Shown here piece by piece: positions 5,943 to 9,712 of a DNA stretch of 9,712 nt. The notes under the pieces were generated by a model, which made no database searches, had not been told where the DNA came from, and was given only the letters and a program-made list of their open reading frames with translations. Each line of letters starts with the position of its first letter. The first letter of the stretch is position 1. Made by a program: the position numbers and the translations under genes. The DNA is from CALAEC01 sp050692915 (GTDB lineage: Bacteria; Actinomycetota; UBA4738; CALAEC01): assembly GCA_050692915.1 (NCBI GenBank), contig JBOGVU010000090.1, positions 1 through 9,712 on the forward strand, written 5' to 3'.

Positions 5943-6719
5943 GTGGCCGACGACCTCGACACGCTGTTCGCCCTGCCGCCCGAGGAGTTCACGGCGGCCC
6001 GGGACCACCTGGCCAAGGCCACCGAGGATCGCGACGCGGCCCGGGCGGTGAAGGCCCTCCGGCGCCCCACCGTGGCCGCCTGGGCCGTGAACCAGACGGT
6101 CCGCCGTTACCGGGACTCCCTCGAGCGGCTGCTGACGGCGGGGCGAGAGGTCCGCGCGGCCCAGCGCCGGGCCGCTTCCGGCTTGTCCGCCCCGGCGTTC
6201 GGGAAGGCCATCGCCGAGCGCCGCCGCCTGGTCGGCGAGCTCACCGACCTGGCCGCGGCCGTCCTGACCGAGGCCGGCCGGGCCCCGGAGCCCCAGACCC
6301 GGGCCATCGCCAACACCTTCGAGGCGGCCGCCGCGGACGATTCCGCCGCCGAGGCCGTGGCCGAAGGGCGCCTGTCGAAGGAGCTCACGCCGCCGACGGG
6401 ATTCGAGATCCTGGGCGGGTTCGAGCTCGTGGAGGGCCAGGGTGAGGCGGCCGAGGAGCCCGGCAGTGAGCGCCCCGATCCCGCCGTGGCCCGGGCGGCC
6501 CGTCAGGCCGAGAAGTGGCGGACCCGGCTGGCCACGGCCCGGGAGGAGCTCCGGGCCGCCAGGCGGGCGGCCGGGGAGGCCGCCCGCCACGTGGCCGACC
6601 TGGAGCGCGATCTCGCCAGGGCCCGAGGGGAGGCCGAGAGCGCCGAGGCCAAGCGGGCCCGCATCGAGCGGAGGGCGGAGGAGGCCGAGCGGAAGCTGGA
6701 GGAGGCTTCGGAGCCCTAG
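5943..6719 (+). CDS. Coiled-coil hypothetical protein (actinobacterial type)
   Basis: This 258-residue protein has no named function that I recognise. The N-terminal part MADDLDTLFALPPEEF at 1-16 and the segment VKALRRPTVAAWAVNQ at 36-51 resemble a recurrent uncharacterised actinobacterial protein type. Residues 15-145 are helical and Ala/Arg rich. A less regular stretch at 146-180 contains ELTPPTGFEILGGF. Residues 181-256 form a long charged coiled coil with heptad-like Leu/Ala spacing. There is no signal peptide or membrane span, so it is probably cytoplasmic. GTG at 5943 is preferred because it begins the conserved N-terminus and lies six bases after TACGCT. An earlier in-frame ATG at 5889 would run through the divergent gene and add low-complexity Ser/Thr/Arg residues. 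Its stop overlaps the thiolase stop. Confidence 0.8.
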   Translation: MADDLDTLFALPPEEFTAARDHLAKATEDRDAARAVKALRRPTVAAWAVNQTVRRYRDSLERLLTAGREVRAAQRRAASGLSAPAFGKAIAERRRLVGELTDLAAAVLTEAGRAPEPQTRAIANTFEAAAADDSAAEAVAEGRLSKELTPPTGFEILGGFELVEGQGEAAEEPGSERPDPAVARAARQAEKWRTRLATAREELRAARRAAGEAARHVADLERDLARARGEAESAEAKRARIERRAEEAERKLEEASEP

Positions 6720-7888
6720 ATCCGCTCGATGACGGTGGCGTTCGCCTCGCCGCCGCCCTCGCACATCACCTGGAGCCCCCACCTGGCCTCCCGCCGCTCC
6801 AGCTCGTGCAGCAGCGTGGTCATGAGCTTGGCGCCGCTGGCGCCGAGGGGGTGACCGAGGGCGATGGCCCCGCCGTTCGGGTTGACGTGCTCCTCGAACC
6901 AGTCGTCGGGTATCGCCAGCTCCTTCTTCCACGCCAGGACGACCGACGCGAAGGCCTCGTTGATCTCCACGACGTCGACCTCGTCGAGCCGGAAGCCAGC
7001 GTTCGACATGACCTTCTCGGTGGCCGGGATGGGGCCGGTCAGCATGGTGATGGGATCCACTCCGGACAGCGCGAACGCGTGGAACCGGGCCCGGGCCCGA
7101 AGGCCGAGCGCCTCGGCAGTGTCCCGGCCGGTGATCACCAGAGCTGCGGCGCCGTCGGAGATCTGGCTGGAGTTGCCGGCCGTCACCACCCCGTCCTCCT
7201 TGAACGGCGTGGGCAGCGACGCCATCTTCTCCCGGTCGACCGGGAACCGGATCCCCTCGTCGCGCTCGAACAGCTCGCTCCCCCTCTCCCCCTCGACCTT
7301 GATCGGCAGGATCTCGTCGTGGAACCGACCGTCTTCCGTGGCCCGGGCGGCCCGCTCGTGGCTGCGGGCCCCGAAGTCGTCGAGCTCCTGCCGCGCGAGG
7401 CCCCACCGCTCCGCGATGATCTCCGCGGACACGCCCTGGGGGACCAGCCCGCCCTCGTACCGGTCCATCAGCGACGGCGGGAAGGGGAACCCCGGGCCCT
7501 GCTGGGCCGTGATGCCCATCGGGACGCGGGTCATGTGCTCCACGCCGCTGGCGATCACGATGTCGTAGACGCCGGCCATGACCCCCTGGGCGGCGAAGTG
7601 GGCCGACTGCTGGCTGGAGCCGCACTGCCGGTCGATGGTCACCGCCGGGACCTCCTCGGGCAGGCCCGCGGCCAGCCAGGCGTTCCTGGCGATGTTGATG
7701 GCCTGCTCCCCCGTCTGCGAGACGCACCCGGTGATGTGGTCGTCGACCCGGGCGGGATCGATGCCCGATCGCTCCACGGCTGCCTTGAGGACCTCGGCCA
7801 GGAGGTCCACCGGGTGCCAACCGGACAGGCTGCCCCCCTTCTTGCCAACCGGGCTCCGGACCGCCTCGACGATGACCGCCTCACGCAT
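6716..7888 (-). CDS. Acetyl-CoA acetyltransferase / thiolase family
   Basis: This 390-residue thiolase should condense acyl-CoA with acetyl-CoA or cleave 3-ketoacyl-CoA by a ping-pong mechanism. The nucleophile is Cys89 in DRQCGSSQQ. NEAF is at 310-313, and the GHPLGASGAK motif at 345-354 supplies His346. The second active-site cysteine is Cys376, in CEGGGEA. The common thiolase version of that last motif is CIGGG, so Glu377 marks a subfamily rather than a defect. Length is normal. The ATG at 7888 is preceded by GGAAGG (7902-7897) at eight bases. It has its own predicted promoter and a possible operator, so it need not be co-transcribed with the upstream cyclic-nucleotide-fold gene. Beta-oxidation, sterol side-chain breakdown and acetoacetyl-CoA synthesis are all possible. 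Its 3' end overlaps the convergent gene at CTAG. Confidence 0.93.
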   Translation of the reverse strand: MREAVIVEAVRSPVGKKGGSLSGWHPVDLLAEVLKAAVERSGIDPARVDDHITGCVSQTGEQAINIARNAWLAAGLPEEVPAVTIDRQCGSSQQSAHFAAQGVMAGVYDIVIASGVEHMTRVPMGITAQQGPGFPFPPSLMDRYEGGLVPQGVSAEIIAERWGLARQELDDFGARSHERAARATEDGRFHDEILPIKVEGERGSELFERDEGIRFPVDREKMASLPTPFKEDGVVTAGNSSQISDGAAALVITGRDTAEALGLRARARFHAFALSGVDPITMLTGPIPATEKVMSNAGFRLDEVDVVEINEAFASVVLAWKKELAIPDDWFEEHVNPNGGAIALGHPLGASGAKLMTTLLHELERREARWGLQVMCEGGGEANATVIERI

Positions 7889-7913
7889 GGGGCCTTCCTT
7901 CCGTGAAGACTAC

Positions 7914-7928
7914 CTACTCGCCGGTAAC
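7914..7928. promoter_or_regulatory. Possible repressor operator in the thiolase leader
   Basis: The minus strand reads GTTACCGGCGAGTAG here, an imperfect inverted repeat with TTAC and GTAG arms around six bases. It sits just after the predicted transcription start (about 7929) and before the ribosome-binding site, which is the usual place for a TetR-like repressor site. The arms are short and one base mismatches, so this is a candidate only. Confidence 0.35.
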
Positions 7929-7935
7929 ATATTCG

Positions 7936-7965
7936 ATGGTACGCGCCGGCCTTCCTGCCCGTCAA
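7936..7965 (-). promoter_or_regulatory. Sigma-70-like promoter of the thiolase gene
   Basis: On the minus strand TTGACG (7965-7960) and TACCAT (7941-7936) are separated by 18 bases. TTGACG matches the -35 consensus at five positions and TACCAT fits TAnnnT. The predicted start near 7929 leaves a leader of about 40 bases containing GGAAGGAAGG. The promoter lies wholly in the gap between the thiolase and the upstream gene. Confidence 0.6.
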
Positions 7966-7974
7966 CCGCGAGGG

Positions 7975-8412
7975 CTAGCCGAGGTTCGTGTGCGTGTCCG
8001 CCCGGAACTCCTGGACCATCCGCCGGCTGACGACCTCGAGGATCCGGAGGGCGATGGCCGGCTCCGCCTCCAGGACCTCCCAGAACGCCTCCCGGCGGAG
8101 GGTCAGGCAGCGGATCGGCTGCGTGGCCCGGACGGTGGCGGTGGAAGGCCCGCCTCCCAGCAGGCCCAGCTCGCCCACGAAGTCCCCCCGCCCCAGGTTC
8201 GCCACGTGCTCGCCGTCCCGCACCACCTCGGCGGCTCCCTCGAGGATGAGGTGGAACCGATGACCGATCACGCCCTGCTCCGTGAGCGCCTCTCCATCCG
8301 GGTGCTCGGTCTCGGAGGCCGCCGCCACGATCCGCTCGATCTGCTCGTCGGAGAGCACCGAGAACACCGTGGCCCGCTTCAGCTGGCTGATGTCGACGCT
8401 CACGACGCGCAT
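7975..8412 (-). CDS. Solo cyclic-nucleotide-binding-fold protein
   Basis: This 145-residue protein is essentially one cyclic-nucleotide-monophosphate-binding (CAP effector) domain with a C-terminal helix. There is no DNA-binding domain, kinase or transporter fused to it. The fold is clear from FHLILEGAAEVV at 53-64, the phosphate-binding cassette region GDFVGELGLLGGGPSTATV at 76-94, and LRREAFWEVLEAEPAI at 105-120. Glu81 occupies the ribose-binding position. The arginine that normally contacts the cyclic phosphate (PRTA in typical members) is Ser90 here, so canonical cAMP binding is doubtful. It probably acts in the cytoplasm as a small sensor or adaptor. The start may be ATG at 8412, with GGGAAG directly abutting, or GTG at 8403 with better spacing. 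It is divergent from the double zinc-ribbon gene across 29 bases. Confidence 0.85.
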   Translation of the reverse strand: MRVVSVDISQLKRATVFSVLSDEQIERIVAAASETEHPDGEALTEQGVIGHRFHLILEGAAEVVRDGEHVANLGRGDFVGELGLLGGGPSTATVRATQPIRCLTLRREAFWEVLEAEPAIALRILEVVSRRMVQEFRADTHTNLG

Positions 8413-8428
8413 CTTCCCACACCCCGGG

Positions 8429-8434
8429 TATCCT
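8429..8434 (+). promoter_or_regulatory. -10 box TATCCT of the zinc-ribbon/GT-C pair
   Basis: TATCCT fits TAnnnT and ends seven bases before the ATG at 8442, so the transcript should be leaderless. It is flanked by two copies of the palindrome CCCGGG at 8423-8428 and 8436-8441, which leave no Shine-Dalgarno sequence before the ATG. No -35 box is evident. Confidence 0.45.
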
Positions 8435-8441
8435 TCCCGGG

Positions 8442-8687
8442 ATGGCCGAGGCGCCGGCCTGCGTGGTCTGCGGCCGCCCCACCTACGACCCCGACAAGCG
8501 CGAGCGACCGTGGGCGCGCGGGGTACGCGGCGGGCGACAGGTCCTGGTGTGTCCCCGATGTCAGGCCGATCGGCCGGACTGGCAGGCCTCCATGGACACG
8601 TGCCCCTCGTGCGGCAGCACGCGACTGACCGTGACCCTCGGCGAGGTGACCTGCCGGGCGTGCGGGCACATCTCGCCGGCGGCGTGA
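8442..8687 (+). CDS. Small double zinc-ribbon protein
   Basis: This 81-residue protein contains four CxxC knuckles: Cys7/Cys10, Cys37/Cys40, Cys54/Cys57 and Cys71/Cys74. They can form two zinc ribbons, the first split by a charged Arg/Asp-rich loop at 13-33 and the second compact (CPSCGSTRLTV then CRACGH). No enzyme motif, membrane span or signal is present, so it is likely a cytoplasmic nucleic-acid- or protein-binding adaptor. I do not recognise a specific family. The ATG is supported by the leaderless-type TATCCT box and by the absence of a good alternative. Its stop overlaps the next gene's GTG (GTGA), indicating translational coupling with the glycosyltransferase. A functional link is suggested only by that overlap. 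Confidence 0.78.
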   Translation: MAEAPACVVCGRPTYDPDKRERPWARGVRGGRQVLVCPRCQADRPDWQASMDTCPSCGSTRLTVTLGEVTCRACGHISPAA

Positions 8688-9712
8688 GCCCCCGACGGGC
8701 CCTGCTCGTAGGGTTCCTGGGCCTGGCGGCGTTCTCCGCGTTCTTCCTGGCGCGGCCGTTCCTCGACGCGGAGCCCGCGTACCGTCCCCGCCCGCCCGGG
8801 ACCGCGCAGGCCTACAGCTTCGTGGTGGTGGCGGCGTTCGTGCCGTACGCGCTGGCGGTGTGGGCCGCCCGCCGCGGCATCCCCCTCCGATGGGCGCTGG
8901 GGGGCACGGTCGTTCTCCACGCCCTGGTCCTCCCCGCCGCCCTCACCCAGTCCCAGGACCTGTACGCCTACCTGTTCTACGGAAGGATGTGGGCGGTCCT
9001 CGCCGCGAATCCATACGTCGACCTTCCGCTGGCCTTCGCCACCGACCCCTGGTTCCCCTGGATGCGATGGCCTGGACAGCCGACGGTCTACGGGCCACTC
9101 TGGACGATGGCGAGCGCGGCTCCCGCGTGGCTGGCGGGAGGGAGCCTGTCCGTCGCCTTCGTTCTGGCCAAGGCCGTGGTGACCGGGCTGGGCGCGGCGG
9201 CGGTCGCCGGCCTGCTCCGGGCGGCCCGCGTTCGAGGGCTGGACGCCACCCTCGCCCTGCTGTTGGTGGGATGGAACCCGTTGCTGATCGTGTCCCTCCC
9301 CCTCGGGGGGCACGCCGACGTGGCGGTGGCCGCCGCGTTCCTGTGGGCGCTGGTGGCCGACCGACGGCGGCGGCCGGTCGTCGCCGCGCTCCTCCTCACA
9401 GCGGCGACGCTGGTCAAGGCGTACGCGGGGGTGGTGCTGGTCGTCTATCTGCTCGCGCTGGTCCGGCGCTCGGTCCCGGTGGCCGCCCGGGCGACGGCGA
9501 CGTCGGCGGCGGTGGGAATCCTCTGCTGGGCGCCGTTCTGGGTGGGGCCGGAGACCCTCTCCGGGCTCGCCCGGATCGGCGGCCAGGCTTCCTCGTCGCT
9601 CGGGGGAACGGTGCAGACCGCCCTCGGCGCGGTGCTCTCCGCCGACCTCGCCGGGTGGACCGTTCGTCTGGTCGGCCTCCTGGTGGTCGCCACCGTGGTC
9701 CTGGTGGTGGCT
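8684..9712 (+). CDS. Polytopic GT-C glycosyltransferase (MptB/DUF2029-like), partial
   Basis: An open frame of 343 codons starts at GTG 8684 and runs off the window end without a stop. The protein is strongly hydrophobic with about eight or more membrane spans, beginning at residues 6-23, 46-62 and 70-87. The first extracytoplasmic loop has the GT-C pattern SQDLYAYLFYGRMW at 90-103, with Asp92 as the likely catalytic acid site, then NPY at 109-111 and VYGPLW at 135-140. Further family-like pieces are GWNPL at 196-200, GGHADV at 208-213 and KAYAG at 245-249. This resembles polyprenyl-phosphate-mannose-dependent mannosyltransferases and DUF2029/GT87 proteins of actinobacterial envelopes, which add sugars outside the membrane. 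The exact donor and acceptor cannot be told. The start overlaps the preceding zinc-ribbon stop by four bases (GTGA). Confidence 0.85.
   Translation, partial: MSPRRALLVGFLGLAAFSAFFLARPFLDAEPAYRPRPPGTAQAYSFVVVAAFVPYALAVWAARRGIPLRWALGGTVVLHALVLPAALTQSQDLYAYLFYGRMWAVLAANPYVDLPLAFATDPWFPWMRWPGQPTVYGPLWTMASAAPAWLAGGSLSVAFVLAKAVVTGLGAAAVAGLLRAARVRGLDATLALLLVGWNPLLIVSLPLGGHADVAVAAAFLWALVADRRRRPVVAALLLTAATLVKAYAGVVLVVYLLALVRRSVPVAARATATSAAVGILCWAPFWVGPETLSGLARIGGQASSSLGGTVQTALGAVLSADLAGWTVRLVGLLVVATVVLVVA

Noticed and set aside
5601..7820. A 739-codon open frame on the minus strand across the FmdB, coiled-coil and thiolase genes
   Set aside because: It reads thiolase DNA in a wrong frame and the complement of the coiled-coil gene, is low complexity (Gly/Arg/Pro), and crosses several well-supported genes.
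6515..7906. A 463-codon plus-strand frame over the thiolase
   Set aside because: It is antisense to the thiolase, with no recognisable motif and biased Arg/Gly/Leu composition.
8412..8440. A minus-strand promoter for the cyclic-nucleotide-fold gene mirroring TATCCT
   Set aside because: The reverse strand reads AGGATA and then TACCCG, neither fitting TAnnnT, so I could not support a symmetric promoter here as at the other two divergent gaps.

Overview
This is a very GC-rich chromosomal window (roughly 70% by eye) with strong G/C third positions, frequent GTG starts and several genes whose start codon lies 6-9 bases after a TAnnnT -10 box. These traits, together with a recognisable crgA cell-division gene head-to-head with a DUF881 gene, point to Actinomycetota. 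I cannot place it below phylum. I see no insertion sequence, integrase, tRNA, rRNA or CRISPR array. The window is densely coding, and no gene-free stretch exceeds about 100 bases.

Layout: (1) A fatty-acid CoA ligase (fadD type, minus) is divergent from a penicillin-acylase-family Ntn hydrolase (plus). Their promoters sit back to back in the 100-base gap. (2) On the minus strand, a DUF881 protein is followed by an overlapping 50-residue single-span membrane protein. The DUF881 gene diverges from crgA (plus). A short spacer holding an inverted repeat and three DnaA-box-like 9-mers then leads to an FmdB-type zinc-ribbon gene (plus). (3) A membrane-anchored zinc-ribbon protein (minus) diverges across 19 bases from a coiled-coil hypothetical gene (plus). 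(4) A thiolase (minus) has its own promoter and a possible operator. Next comes a solo cyclic-nucleotide-binding-fold protein (minus), divergent from a double zinc-ribbon gene (plus). The latter overlaps by four bases a polytopic GT-C glycosyltransferase that runs off the window end.

Functionally the window is mixed. FadD and the thiolase belong to acyl-CoA metabolism but are far apart and separately promoted. CrgA, DUF881 and the small membrane protein suggest an envelope or division module. The GT-C enzyme suggests polyprenyl-phosphate-dependent glycan assembly. No clearly new multi-gene system is evident. The features most worth following up are regulatory: two divergent gene pairs share a symmetric TAnnnTA -10 heptamer, several starts look leaderless, and a DnaA-box-like cluster lies between crgA and the FmdB gene. 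The overlooked 50-residue gene next to DUF881 and a cyclic-nucleotide fold lacking its usual phosphate-binding arginine also merit attention.
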